Assembly (NCBI GenBank): GCA_036925085.1
Contig: JAUPFP010000017.1
Location: forward strand, 1,298,001-1,362,000
Source: Brachycybe producta
Taxonomy: Eukaryota > Arthropoda > Diplopoda > Playtdesmida > Andrognathidae
Length of the DNA stretch: 64,000 bases
Direction: 5' to 3'
In this document: positions 23,671-36,619 of the stretch, one piece after another
How the letters are laid out: every line of letters begins with the position of its first letter
Position numbering within the stretch: the first letter of the stretch is position 1
Notes under the pieces: model-generated
Databases searched by the model: none
The model's input: only the letters and a program-made list of their open reading frames with translations
What the model was told of the DNA's origin: nothing
Translations under genes and position numbers: made by a program

Positions 23671-25228
23671 ACGTTTACAACTGTAACGAATGATAATTTA
23701 GTTATGAAATGAGAAACTTGGTAATAACTAATAAGTGCAAAATCGTAGAGCTAGTAATGTTTTCAGTTAAGAGATGTAAATACCACTTGACACACCTTGT
23801 ATGCTGCAATAAAACTGATTTGTTTCTTGCTTGTTTAATTTATATTGTCTGAGATGCCAAAAAAATCTTTCCAACAACCTTCTTCTGTTAGTGACAAATC
23901 TGACCAGACAATTTTAATTTCATTTGACTGGTTTCGAAACTAAACCGCTGAACTCACTCACTCTTAATACAAACAAAAGAGTTTAAAGTGTAAGAGCTCT
24001 AATTTGATAAAGTATTTGTCTGAAGTGAATGTCAATTGCAAACCCAACTGAAAAGTGAAAACTCCAATACTGATATGGTGAGCAATTTCAATATTACTCT
24101 TGAATTTATTTTCAGTTTGTCAGAAACTGTGAATAATATATATATAGGATTTGTTACAATTTCCTATGTTTTGATTTTGAAAAATAACACTGCAAGCTGT
24201 CATTAACATTAAGGCCCTTGGCATGAACGCGACTTTTGCAAGACATTTTTTTCGGCAGGGCTTATTTTGTAAGAAATTTTTCCAAGTGCCACACCCTTAT
24301 TTTAATTTATGATTAATAAATTATAATTGCTAATCATAATTCAATTAGATCACTTTTTTTTACTTATTTGAAAGAATAAAGAAAACTATGGATAAGTAAC
24401 TACAAGAAATATTTCAAAATAATTATTAATTATTAATTTTTCTGGGTGTACACTTTTCATTGTCCCAAGTGTACACTTTGGAATTGCAAGTGCACAATCT
24501 TGTGTCCAAATACACACTAAAATAAGTCCTGCTTTTTGGTGACAAAATGAAGTCAAAGGTTGCTGCTGGGTTGTCGTCTCAATGTATTTTCTATGGAAAG
24601 ACGCCGACCTTATCACACAGTTACGAGTTGTTTGTACGCCAAGGGTGCCCGTCCTTCCATAAAAAAATACATTGCTACGACAGTCCAGATACCTTCCGCT
24701 TAATTTTGTCGTCGAAAAGTCTTTCAAAAGTTACCCGTGTGTTCCAACCATAACGGATCTGCAAAATTTTCTTGCGTTTTTCACTCAAAGAACCTAATTA
24801 AAGGCTAGAAGTCAAACTAGTTTATAGCATAGCTTTAGCCACCAGGTTGCCTTACTAATTAATATAAAATTATTAATTATTAATCAGAAAACTTAGAAAT
24901 AAAGTTTTAAAAATTAAAATGAAATGTGTGGAAACTGGCACGCCGGTAGCAAACATGTCTCCGTTGCTCTTCGTGGCTACGCCACTGTTTAAGCATTTGC
25001 ATGAATTTTGGAAATAACATTTGCAAATTTTCAACTGGTAATTCGCCCCCCCCCCCCAAAAAAAACCTAAAATGTAATTATTTTCAAACTTGATACACAA
25101 AGCTTAGCTTGTTTTTAAAGATGACATGAAAATCTTATGTTAGTTACTCTTCTAGTTTCTAAAATGCTTCTAAGTTTTTGTTTTTTCTTCTAAAAGATGT
25201 TTTTAAAATGCTAGAGTATCTGGAGTCT
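23671..25228. other. Spacer with relics
   Basis: TATA-type AT runs, a C run at 25046-25057, and a partial J-family arm (TTCTAGTTTCTAAAATGC) at about 25150-25167. Overlapping frames at 24386-24753 show no known domain. Confidence 0.45.
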
Positions 25229-25536
25229 TATACCTAGCACACACCTGATAATTTAAATGCATTTAAATAATAAACGTGTTCTACAGAGCCCTGTGAAGGA
25301 CAAACAAACATTAAGTCGAATTCAATTTATTCAGTTAATAATCTGAAAATGTTGAGTTAATACTTAAATATAATTAGATAAACTATTGACAAAATATTGA
25401 TTTAGCATTTCAATTTTTAAATATTAATAATAAAGTCAATTTTATTTGGTGTGCATGTCCTTAACTGGATTCTGTATAATTCAACTTAAACACATTCAAT
25501 TTGAATTCAATTAACTCATATTTGTACAAGGTATTA
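25229..25536 (+). mobile_element. MITE family L, copy 2 (uninterrupted)
   Basis: The left end TATACCTAGCACACACCTGA and right end (reverse complement) TAATACCTTGTACAAATATG are imperfect TIRs. The body matches 8919-9440 without the 240-bp insertion, so it serves as the empty-site reference. Non-coding. Confidence 0.75.
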
Positions 25537-25733
25537 GTGACTTTTTTTTTACTTAAAAAAGTACAATAAACTTATAAATAATTCTCGTAAAACTGATATT
25601 GAACATTTGTTTTCAACGTTTTATTTCGAATGTTTTCTTTCTACAACACCCCTCACTATTAAAAAGCTAATCGATAGATTCATTGACATTGTGGTCGTTG
25701 TTAAAATGAAACCCAGTGTCATAATACCAACAC

Positions 25734-25740
<7 letters not shown>

Positions 25741-25780
<40 letters not shown>

Positions 25781-25804
25781 GCAGGCACGCACAGTTTGTC
25801 TATC

Positions 25805-25836
<32 letters not shown>
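25741..25836. repeat. (AT)n and (AAT)n microsatellites
   Basis: (AT)n at 25741-25779 and (AAT)n at about 25805-25836, separated by 25 bp. Confidence 0.96.
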
Positions 25837-26326
25837 GACGACGCTCACAAGTGACGTCGTCATATGAACTCAACATTGAAGAAGTTTTTTTTTCTAATAA
25901 GGAAAAATAATACCATGTAATTGGCTTTAAATTACAGATATAAATGTCAGTCAAGTAGACAATTTTCAGGCTCTTTCGTATTTGTAGATCTGTCTATATA
26001 GAAGTAGTTTTACAGTTCTCACATTATATATAAGAGAGGAGGAGAGAGTGAACACACAGTAACAGAGAATGACACACACACACGCAGGAAGACATAAAAA
26101 CACACACGCATTTTTAAAGAGAAAAAAAACAAAAAAAACAATCGATTTTTATTTTTGACAATAAAAAAAAATTACAATCAAGAATTTTTTATGTCATAAA
26201 AAAAACTTTATGGTTGGGTCACATTTGTAGCACAGCGCTGCACTATAAACATGTGGTGGTGCAAAATTGAAAGTGTACACACACACACTGTTCAATAATT
26301 TGTAAATCATCAGTAGCCTACTCTTT
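25837..26326. other. AT-rich spacer with short CA tracts
   Basis: CA repeats at about 26071-26084 and 26276-26288. Nothing else. Confidence 0.5.
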
Positions 26327-26735
26327 AAACCCCGTTTTCACGATGGTTGCTGTCATGATAGCAGCAATTATCGCTAGAATTGTGACAACTACATGATAGT
26401 CACTATTGCACTGTCGCGATAGCACTATCACACTATCTCGTTTAACTAGATAGTTGATAGTACTGTCGCGATAGTAATAGTTGTTGTGTGACCACTTGTT
26501 GTAGGGAAATATCCACTTTGTAGGGAAATTTGGCTTCTGGAGGGAAAGAGGCAATGCACTGTTGTTGACTCAATGATATCTATGAAGTAGACGTCACACT
26601 GTCATAACAGAACTATCACGTTTACTTCATGTTTACTTCAAGACGTGTCGACAGTTGCTATCGTGAGAGTGAACTATCACAACTTTCATGACAGCTACTC
26701 TCACGATACAACTATCGCCGTGAAAACGAGGCTTT
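26327..26735 (+). mobile_element. TIR MITE, family B, copy 1 (complete)
   Basis: The left end AAACCCCGTTTTCACGATGG is inverted against the right end CGCCGTGAAAACGAGGCTTT. The interior has repeated ACTATCGCGATAGT-type short palindromes. A second, truncated copy lies at 42680-42989 in the opposite orientation. No coding content. Superfamily unknown. TTTA at both edges hints at a short target duplication. Confidence 0.9.
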
Positions 26736-27097
26736 ACAGGCGATTCAATCAAATAGTAAAGTTGAGGATTAGATGAAGGTGTCACCTTGTACATGTTTAA
26801 GTTGAGACTTACATTTTTATTGAACCAGCTGTGTTATTTCATTGACCATTATTTTGTAATGAATCACTAATGATTAAGGCCCACCGTTGATGCAAATAAA
26901 AATTAAAAAATGTACAACCAAACAAATTCAAGAAATGATTTAAAATTGTTTGTTTCATCAATAATAAGAAAAGCACCATTAGGCCTATTAATAAACATTT
27001 GCTTAAGCGATTAATGGCCGCAATAGTTAGAATCACTAATAGAACTAAAATCGAAATGTTTAGTAGAATTTTCTTTTTGAATAGAATTTATTTCATG
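26736..27097. other. AT-rich spacer, nothing recognised
   Basis: No supported feature. Confidence 0.5.
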
Positions 27098-27730
27098 TAG
27101 CGATGGGCGATAATCTATTAATCTATTATTATTCGATAACTCTTATAGATAAACTTACAAAAAGAATAATATTTCTCAATAAATTTCACTTTTATCGATA
27201 ATTTCGATAAATTCTTAAATTGTTGATTGGAGGAATATGACCAAACAAAAGTTCACGTGAATTAAGGCAGTATCTGCAATTGCCTGTTACTGACAAGAAT
27301 TGTGACCCAATCCTATATTGGAACTGGAACAAAGAGGTGTTTCCAAACTTGTAAGGATTGGCACTGAAATTCCTAAACATAACAGCGATGTCAGTGCCTT
27401 CTGAAAGGGTATTTTCAAAGGCCCGGGTCATCATGACAAAAAGGAGGAACAGGATAACCGGCAAAAGAATGGAAAGACTGGTATTCATGAGTTCGATGAA
27501 TATACAGGATTTTAAAAGTGCATTTGGTTGCAATAAACGAAGTATAGAAAATATTGAGTAACAATTTCCATTTAAACTGTATTCATTGTAATTACAGTAT
27601 TATTACCTGATTTTTGACAATAAGCCACCTCAAAGTTTCATGCATCTTGCATACATGCATTGGATACGAAACAAATAAGATTTTATTTTTTTAAAAAATA
27701 TCAATATTTATCGATATATTGATAAATATG
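27098..27730 (+). mobile_element. Decayed hAT element
   Basis: The left end TAGCGATGGGCGATAATC is a typical hAT terminus and resembles that of the element at 18741. Subterminal TCGATA motifs occur on both sides (27135-27215 and 27697-27750). A matching right terminus was not found, so it is truncated or has diverged. It contains the transposase C-terminal remnant at 27241-27561. Confidence 0.7.
27241..27561 (+). pseudogene. hAT transposase C-terminal (dimerisation) fragment
   Basis: In one frame from 27241: S-S-R-E-L-R-Q-Y-L-Q-L-P, then D-P-I-L-Y-W-N-W-N-K-E-V-F-P-N-L, an in-frame TAA at about 27352, then L-A-L-K-F-L-N-I, S-V-P-S-E-R-V-F-S-K-A and K-R-R-N-R-I-T. This is the standard hAT C-terminal order (W...FP.L..LA...L.I...SVPSERVFS.A...KRNRL). 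One stop codon and the lack of the upstream catalytic domain show it is dead. It ends near I-E-N-I-E at 27561. Confidence 0.93.
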
Positions 27731-27799
27731 TGCCCGATATATCGAACTGTAGATAATAAGTTCTAAATTCTCTCCTAATTTCTTGAAGTGGTCACCCGT

Positions 27800-27803
<4 letters not shown>

Positions 27804-27855
<52 letters not shown>
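27804..27855. repeat. (AT)n microsatellite
   Basis: About 26 dinucleotides. Confidence 0.97.
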
Positions 27856-27857
<2 letters not shown>

Positions 27858-29064
27858 CTTTACACAGTGTACTAGCAGCTGGCCCGGGACAAGACCCCAC
27901 TTTGTTGAGTAGTATGACCCAAGCTTAACATTTTTATTTTGTTGTTGTTGTTTTTGTAGTTGCTGAAAACATTCTGCGAAATATTTTGTGTTGTGGTGGT
28001 TCACAATAAAAACTGAATGGATTTCTTATGAAATTTTCTTGAAAAACTGATGTGGTGAGGTGGAGGTACACTGGTACAACTTGGATCACCTTTTTTTTTT
28101 AGCTACCACAGTTAAAAATATATAACCCACTGTTACCCCCAACTGATATTCCAGACATTTAACCCTTAAGTTAAGACAGTCTTTTCACCCCTTTCCTTCT
28201 ATTTCTCTCCTATAGGTCTCCCTAAAAAGTACTTCTTCACTGAACTTGTTTAGTTATTTTATTCTCTCTCCCTCTTTCTCTTAACGTCCTTTTGTTTATG
28301 TTAGTGTCTGAACCAGCCATTTATTCTGTTTTAATTTTATTTGAACGTTTTCTGGGTATATAACCCATCAAGGAGTTCTTTTTTTTTCTCTCTGAGGAGG
28401 TTGATTTAAGAAGAAGCATCTTATCTTCCTAGTATAGATTCAAGAGTCTCTTCTTTTCTATGTAGAACTTGCCTCTTTTTTTGTTGGTGGTTGATAATTG
28501 ATATTGGTTGTGAGTGAGTGCCTCAAGTTAGTAACCCCCACCACTACCCCCACCACGGCCACTTTCCCCATCATTGGGCCCTCAAAGACTCAAAGCCATG
28601 TGTATGTGTGTCTTGTTTGTTCTGTGACTTTGGATTCATTGGACGACATATGTGTGTGTTATAAAGTGGGTGGTGTCTAACAGTCTGTTTGGTGTGTCTT
28701 ATGAAATTCGTATGTACACATTGTACCCTGTGTCATGCTCACTCCACCCACAAAATCAAATCCCTGTTGATATTTTACCATGTGGCGACAGCAGTTAGTT
28801 ATAAATGCAATGTCAACTTATTCTCCAGTACTAGTCAGTTACCAACTCACAGGGTTTATTATTATTATTATTATGAGGCTATACAAACTACAGAAAACAC
28901 CCTTGGTGTCTCTCCCAAAACAGTTCCATATGTGTCTATAAAAAGGTTTTTGTGGACCTCACTCACATCTGGTCAGATGAGTCTTTTTTAGTCATGGATT
29001 CTTTTCTTCCTCCTCCTCCTCCCCCATTTTTATTTAAAATTCAACGGACTATTAGATTTTTCTA
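27856..29064. other. Spacer with T/C-rich patches
   Basis: Pyrimidine-rich stretches at 28185-28290 and 28375-28480, and (TTA)n near 28858-28874. Frames at 28498-28991 show no domain. Confidence 0.45.
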
Positions 29065-29722
29065 AAGCAGGGGTCACACTATCTAACATATTGTAGTGCA
29101 ATGCTGCACAATATGTAGCGTGCGACCTGATTACAATTACAATAACAACTAGTACTCTGCTAGCAGCCAAATAGGCCTATGGCAGAGGGACATAAAAGTC
29201 CACATGCAGCATTAAGCATTGTCAAGCACATACACATGCAAATATAGAAAAAAACAAAATTAATATACAAATGTCAATCCCACAAAACAAAATGATCCCC
29301 ATTCACCACTTCTTCCTCAGGAAGAGAGTTCCATTGTCTTATAACTCTAGGAAGAAAAAAAGACCAATAATATGAATCTGTCCTAGCAAAAATCTCCTTA
29401 ATTTTCTTAGAGTGGTCAGCCCTGCCCACCATATATTGTGCTTTATGAAAATCACTGGACTGTGGTTTAGGACAATCACCACGTGTAATTTTTCCAAACA
29501 ATTTCAAACTTAAACATTGGTCGATTCCTATTAATGATATTTACAGTAACTACGTAATTGCAGCAACAGCATTGCAGTCATAACCCAAAATAAAATGTTG
29601 GCTTTTTTTGGTTGTTACAGTTTATCCACAACGAAAAAAGGACTTTGTTCCAATAAAACACAACAACTGTGTAAAGCTATGTTGAGCTATACTTTACAAG
29701 AATTTTAGTGTGACCCCAGCTT
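29065..29722. mobile_element. TIR element (GGGGTCACACTA ends) containing a LINE fragment
   Basis: The left end AAGCAGGGGTCACACTA and right end TAGTGTGACCCCAGCTT are inverted with one mismatch over 17 bp. A similar terminus, GAGGTCACATTACTCAAC, occurs alone at 58268. The interior from about 29170 to 29520 is a minus-strand LINE 3' fragment, evidently inserted later. Confidence 0.75.
29170..29520 (-). pseudogene. LINE ORF2 C-terminal fragment, second subfamily
   Basis: The minus-strand frame 29507-29274 reads L-F-G-K-I-T-R-G-D-C-P, then I-F-A-R-T-D-S-Y-Y-W-S-F-F-L-P-R-V-I-R-Q-W-N-S-L-P-E-E. RTDxYxxSFFPRxIRxWNSLP is the conserved C-terminus of many non-LTR retrotransposon ORF2 proteins. The sequence differs clearly from the W-E-S-L-A-N LINE elsewhere in the window, so it is a different family or subfamily. 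It is 5'-truncated. The 3' untranslated part extends toward 29170. Confidence 0.85.
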
Positions 29723-30275
29723 AGATCTCAACTATCTTGTGTCCATTCACTTGGACACATTAGTAATATCTGGAGTAGTTGAGTGGTGTTTTTGCTCGTC
29801 ATTTCAAAAAATGATGAGTACTTTTTTTTTTTGAAAATCTATCTCCCACTTGAACTTCCTAATCGTCAGCATGTGTCCATAGCTGATAACAAACATTTGA
29901 TGTTGTCCTGTTGAGGAACTTTGCTCTCGTCTATATGTTGTTGTCTTTCCTGTGTTTTTTTTTTCTCTCCTTTCTCCTGATGGTGGACAATGATTCATTG
30001 GCGTCAGGACCAAGGGGGTGCAGACAGATAGGCCTATAATATTGGCCTAATATATATTTAGGCTTGTGTATTAAACATTTCCCCCCTCTCTCCCGCCGTC
30101 CCTCCTTCCTTTTTTTCCGTCCCATCTCCAAATGCAACAACTTAAAACAAGTTATACATGACCAGAGAGATAAAGAAATTCAAATGGTTTTTATTTCTGA
30201 CATTTTTCAGCAACATTTTACTGCAGTTGTTGGCTATAGATCTTTGACCTTTGAACCACACCATGCTTTAAGCCA
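29723..30275. other. Spacer
   Basis: Nothing beyond T runs and pyrimidine-rich patches. Confidence 0.5.
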
Positions 30276-30293
30276 ACTCTCCCTCCCTCCCTC

Positions 30294-30353
<60 letters not shown>

Positions 30354-30372
30354 CCTCCCTCTCTCTCTCTCT
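30276..30372 (+). repeat. (CT)n/(CCCT)n tract
   Basis: A pure pyrimidine tract of almost 100 bp with a central (CT)n of about 50 bp and CCCT units on both sides. The symmetry makes it a candidate H-DNA (triplex) former. Confidence 0.96.
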
Positions 30373-30984
30373 AATCCTGTGCTCTTAACAGCCGTGTCTT
30401 TCCTGAAGCAAGTACACCCCACCCACGCCAAAAAAGGGGCACGCGTTGTATTCATCAGCAAACAAGTTGTATAATAGCATGTATATTGACACTTCTGTCT
30501 TATAAAGGAAGACGTTTTTAATGGGTGTGGGTGGAGGAAATGTTGTGAGTGGGAATGGTAGTTTAGGGTTGGGTGTGTTGATTAGTTTGAAAGTGGTGAA
30601 GTTAGAACGGTTATTGAGAACTTTCATGAGTACTGAAGGTACGGAAAGGGACGGACTAGCCTATAAGGCAATCGGGAATTTAGTTTGCGGGAGGGTTCTT
30701 TCCGTTGATGGCCAATTTTGTTATGAATATGAAACTCAATTAAAGTCTAAAAATCGCAAAGTAAGCAATAAAACAACTTATTTTGTAAAAAAAAATGAAA
30801 GTGGAAAATTATGTTTAAAATTTTTTGCTCGTTTTACGCAATCTTTTTTTTAAATTTTGCTCGCTACGCTCGCTAAAAGTCAGTGCACAACAGACAAAAA
30901 ATTTGACAAGTTGTAAAGCAAAAATGAAAATATAAGTTCTAGGCATTTTGGGAGTTTCTAACTCATTAGTGCCTGTAAATTAGC
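30373..30984 (+). other. Spacer with an unassigned 110-aa ORF
   Basis: The frame 30521-30853 (Gly-rich start, then T-E-G-T-E-R-D-G-L-A-Y-K and C-G-R-V-L-S-V-D-G-Q) has no family motif I recognise. It is a single ORF with no splice context. GCTCGCTACGCTCGCTAAAA at 30858 is a short motif also found near 63330 and, inverted, near 52362. Confidence 0.35.
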
Positions 30985-31280
30985 TGTGCCATACACACGT
31001 TCTTTTCACTGTAAAATCGTGCCGTCTCTCTTATGACGCCGAAAATCGTGTTAGTGGGCATCGGCCACGCGACCATGATAGAACTTGTAGGGATATTTTG
31101 GCGCTCTTTCAACGCGCAGCTCTAGATGACACGCCAAACGACAGTTTGTGGCCACACAAAAACGATCTTTATCATGGAAACGGAACGTGCTATGCAATCA
31201 CGTGCTAAATGTTCTGGTCCTAACCGTGCCGTTAAAACGCGCCACGATTTTCAAAGTGAAATGACGTGTGTGTATGGCTA
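30985..31280. mobile_element. CpG-rich TIR MITE
   Basis: GCCATACACACGTTCTTTTC / ACTGTAAAATCGTG on the left mirrors CACGATTTTCAAAGTGAAAT / GACGTGTGTGTATGGC on the right, with arms of about 40 bp. The interior is rich in CpG (GACGCC, GGCGCTC, AACGCGCAG, AACGCGCC), in contrast to the AT-rich flanks. No protein motif. I found no second copy here. Confidence 0.75.
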
Positions 31281-32486
31281 CCTAATAATTTTTTTCCCGG
31301 GGGCATTCTTTTCTCCCAGTCTGCTCCGGATTTTGGAATATTGTAACGGGGCCCAGATATTTTTAGTGAGATGCTACCGACCCCCAACCTCACTTCACTT
31401 ACTTTTTCTAGTATTTCTGTGACAGTTACATTTTTTTTAAGACAACCAATGTCTTGAAAATTCAATAAAAATTCTTTTTATTCTCGTGTTTGATCCTTCA
31501 GTATTCACTTTACTGTACAGTGTGGACACTGGACAGTGTGAACGCTGAACGGTTTTAGGTCAAAGCTCCTGTCAACTTTTTTTTTCTTTTCTGTTTTTCT
31601 TTCAAAGTGTGTTTTATATTTGTGTGTCTGTTGTCTTGTCTGTAGTTGTGGGTAGTAGTAAGTAGTAGTAACTGCTGATACAAACAGATTGAAAGCACTT
31701 AAGTCACTCACACACAATTCACACCACACCCTCCTCGATATTGACCACAGTGTGTGTGTGTATATTGTGACGGTGTTTGCTTGGACACAAGTGTCATTTT
31801 TGTATTTAAAGGGATGCGATGCATCTTCTCTACTGTATTTTTTATATGTAGAAACATACTATACACCTACATTTCGCCCACCTCAGGTGGAGATCCAACC
31901 AAAATAAAAAAAAAGGATGATGTCACTTGAACTGTTGTTTTGAACCAAACAACTTCCCCATATGTCACCAAATTTAAACCAACGCCCATAAAAACGAACT
32001 CATTTGGAGTTCTCTCTCTCTTTCTCCTTCTTCACTTTACTATTGTTCTCATTTTTGGTGAGATTTAATTAGTTTTAATTTGAAGTCGTGTGTTTGTCTG
32101 TCTCTGTCTGTCTGTCTGAATGTGTGGTTAAATAGAAAAGAGTTTCATGTATTGCAGCTGCTGCTGTCTTCTTCGGCATATGTGTGTGTGTGTAAGTTGT
32201 TATTTGTTAGTTTTGATGGTCAAGAAAGATGTTCCTCTTTCTCTTCTGCAACATCTTTTTATTTGTTGTGACCGGTGTTTTGTTGTTATGAGACAATTGC
32301 TGTTGTCTTTTCATGGGGGGGAAGGTGTGTTTGTGTATTGTCTCTTCTTGCATAAGCGCGCACGCCGTTAACTTGTATATATGGAGCGTCACATGAAAGT
32401 GAACTTCTCGCCTTTGACACTTGCACATGACACTAAAAGACCATCAAGAGATGGCTCCAAAAAGTATATAAGAACAACCACAACAT
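31281..32486. other. Spacer with GT and CTGT short tracts
   Basis: (GT)n at about 31751-31762 and a GTCTGTCTCTGTCTGTCTGT-type run near 32095. No genes recognised. Confidence 0.45.
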
Positions 32487-32655
32487 GAACAATGTTGCGT
32501 GTATTACAACATAGAGAGAGAGAGCATGCACATGTTGGATCTATGGAGGGTTGGAGAGACCAGAACAATGTTGCGTGTATTACAACATACTGTAGAGAGA
32601 GCATGCACACGTTGGTTCTATGGAGGAGGAGGGTTGGACGTTGGAGGGACCAGTG
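32487..32655 (+). repeat. Tandem duplication, about 76-85-bp unit, 2 copies
   Basis: AACAATGTTGCGTGTATTAC ... AGAGAGCATGCACATGTTGG ... CTATGGAGG...TTGGAG.GACCAG occurs twice (from 32487 and from 32563). The second copy carries a small internal expansion. Confidence 0.85.
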
Positions 32656-33349
32656 TTATGTGGGGTTGTGTACCCACGTAATAAACGCTTAGATGAAGAT
32701 ACTGTTGCAGTATCCATCCACACATACATGAGAGACCAATGGAGAGATAAATAAGCTTTAAAAGAAAAGATGTTGATGTTATGTGAGCACAACTTGCGCG
32801 CTATTCTAAGCATGTGTGTGTTGCAAATAAAAAAAAAGCAAAAAGGCTCTGAAGTTATGTGTGTGCTATTTATATACAGTAGGCCTATATTGAGATTCTA
32901 TGGATGGGAAGCTAAATAATATACAAACTGTTCTCAAAATATACACACCACACACCAAGGTGGTTTTCATTTTTTTTTTTTTGTTTTGTTTTTTTTTTGT
33001 GAAAAAACAAACAATTATTTTGATTTATTCTAGAAGAGAGAAAAATAAAATAAAAACGTTTTTGAGTTATTTTGTTAAATTGGTAATCAATTTGAACTTT
33101 ATTTGTTTATTTTAAAGCTCAACATTTGGCGGTTTTACTCTGTTTTTTTTTTCAAATATGAAATCATGTTTCATTGCAAGCTCTTGCTGTTTTATTGAGT
33201 TTCAGCTTCTTTTTTGCACCTCCAATCCAAAGGGTGCATTCGAAAGCGACTTCATGAAGGTTTGATATAAAATAAGCGCAAATGCATTCCATGGGCTCTC
33301 AATTGAATCCAACATTGTGGACGTCATGTTATGAGATGTTATGAAACTG
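32656..33349. other. Spacer, nothing recognised
   Basis: T-rich stretch at 32968-33000. Otherwise featureless. Confidence 0.5.
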
Positions 33350-33690
33350 TAGATGGTTTATGAAAAGCTGATTTTCGAACTCTTTGATTATTCTGTCTTT
33401 AGAAACTAGAAGGGTAGCTCAGTCATTTGAAGAGTATTTTCATGCTGATGATGATATCTTTCAAAATAATTTTTTTACAGACAGAAATTACAAAAAATGT
33501 CGTCTGTTTAAAGTTGGGTCATTCTCAAACTCACATAAAAAGCTTATTTTGAAAGATATTCACATGAATATTATCTTAAGTCATTGATTGAGCTACCCTT
33601 CCAGTTTTTAATACCACGTTTCTCTTTATTTTGCATCTGAAAAACAGAATATATTGAAGAGTTCGAGAGGCGTTTACACTTTAAAACCAC
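33350..33690. mobile_element. Foldback element, family J, copy 1
   Basis: The outer arms (TTCGAACTCTTTGATTATTC left; GAAGAGTTCGAGAGGCGTTT right) and inner arms (AAACTAGAAGGGTAGCTCA left; TGAGCTACCCTTCCAGTTT right) pair across the element. The centre has GATATCTTTCAAAATAA mirrored by TTATTTTGAAAGATATT. A second copy is at 51190-51545. Non-coding. Confidence 0.85.
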
Positions 33691-34722
33691 CACCTTATGG
33701 TGGTGCGTGGCCTCTTTCCATGCCTGGCTGTGTCTCAATCTATTTTATACCCACAACCCGATTTGCAGAAAAAAGTCCCCTTTAAAATTACGAAAAAAGT
33801 TCGATTTTTCTGTGGTGGTATAATAATAATAATGTAGGCTAGCAGCGAGTAGAAAAGTCACAGGAAACGAACTCGACTTCTTTGATTCTGAATCCTACAC
33901 TAACATGGACTAGGCTCTATATCCACACAGTTGACTATATACCGTACAATATAAAGTGAAAGGAGGGGAAGGGGGGGCTTTATACATAATATTATATTGA
34001 TGTCGTACATCTTTTAGGTTTTATATTCAATCCGTGATTCTTTCTCTCTTGTTCTTTTGTACAATGTTATGTGTCTCTATGTGTGGTGACTTTTCTTCTT
34101 TTTCTCTTATTTACGTTTTCTATGCAGAAAGAAGGTTTTTTAATCATTAAACTGAAAGTTGTACAGTATATCTATCTCAATGCCCCCCCCCCCCCCCACA
34201 ATAGTGTATAAAAGGTGGTGCAGGTAAAACGTGTCTCTCAACTAATATGAGTTAGATCTGCACGTTTCAAATTTTGAGTGGTTGTTAAACAACGTAACAA
34301 CATTTATTTGTACAAAAAAATGTCTCCTCGCCAATTCCAATAAACTATAGATTGTTGGAATTTGGAACGAATTTGTCGAGTTGAGTTCAAATATGTAATT
34401 TGTTTATGGTAAAAAAACCCAAAAAACGTGTAATAAACCGCGTGCTAAAGTTAGCATTTACATAGAGGTCTATGGCATTTTAAAAAGTACGTATACCTAT
34501 AAGGGTTAATGTTGGCTAGCTTAAGTTAAACCAGGTTTTGTTAGGTCAAGGTAGGCTTGTTGAGCTGAGGGCCTGGAGGCGCAGCCCCAAGTTTGAAAAA
34601 AAAATCATTTGGATTTAATTAAAATGATTTAGGTTAGGCTGCATGCATGTATGTTTTCCATACTTTACGTTGCTTCTGCATTACTTCATGCTGGTGAAAG
34701 AGGCGAATTTGGCAAAATGCTT
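33691..34722. other. Spacer with poly-C
   Basis: A short hairpin, ACCACCACCTTATGGTGGT, at about 33685, and a C run of 15 at 34183-34197. Nothing coding. Confidence 0.5.
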
Positions 34723-35340
34723 AAAGAGAGACCATTACCTCGAGGAATTTCTTGGCAAAATATTGTCAAGACACCTTACTCAACGATTGCCAAAACGATT
34801 TTTAAAATTTAAAATAAAGTCATTAGTTTAATTTAAAAAAATTAAAAATCAGTTGACAGCATATAAATGAACTTTATCAGATAAACGCGCCACCAAACAA
34901 CAGACATTGGCAACAAAACCTCCCCAAAGTATACTTCTATACTCGAATTCTGATGAGTTGTCACCTCACATTACTTTTAACTCCCTATTCAAACACAAAT
35001 ATTTCCTACTCATTTCAAAGTACTATGGATTTAATATTTGAATTATCCCACCTGCCCACGTGGCTCTCGAGTTGATTAGAAAGCTGCATTGAGTTGAATA
35101 TGATTTGGAAAATACGTGCATTTGATTAAGGAATTATGGAAATGTGAGGTGACAACATTTGCCACAAAATTGAAGGGTAGAATTTCGTTTTTAGAAATTT
35201 AAAATGGTGTTGATTGGTGACTCACGAAAGGTCACTTCATTTATAAGTATTTTTCTTGAAATTTTAATGACTTTAAAAAACCATTTTGGTAATCATTGAC
35301 AATATTTTGACAAGAAATTCTTGAAGGTAAATGGTCTCTT
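34723..35340 (+). mobile_element. Foldback MITE, family A, copy 2 (complete; LINE-like apex)
   Basis: The left end AAAGAGAGACCATTACCTCG and right end CTTGAAGGTAAATGGTCTCT are inverted, and the arms pair through most of the element. The centre (about 35035-35100) reads TTGAATTATCCCACCTGCCC, then ACGTGGCTCTCGAGTTGATT and GAGTTGAATATGA. This closely resembles the resident LINE 3' end (GAATTATCCCAACTGCCACA, CTCTCGAGCTGATTGCAGG, TGAATTGAAT at 40910-40970). The left end abuts TTAA and the right end TTCAA. No gene. Confidence 0.92.
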
Positions 35341-36250
<910 letters not shown>

Positions 36251-36619
36251 TAATATAGGTTTAATAAATAAAAAGATGATCTATTCAGATTCAAAAATAT
36301 GATTATGCTGATGATTTTATAAGTACAATAACAGCATGAGCAGCAGCAGCACCAAGGCAGTAAGATTTCAATGTTTGACTTGTTAGTTGTTTGTTTGTAT
36401 TCAATGCATGTTTCAATGCAAAGTGTTTGTTTTGAACCAAGCCCCTTAATGAATGGTGCCAAAGGTAGAAGAAATCTATTCTACATCCACTCTAAATGTT
36501 GTAACCTCCCATCCCTTGTGGTGATTGAGTGATGATGACTGTCAAACAACAATGGGTGCATTTGAAAACTTCTAGGTTTGTTTCAATTGATTAGGGGCAT
36601 TTTTAGGGAAAAAAAAACC

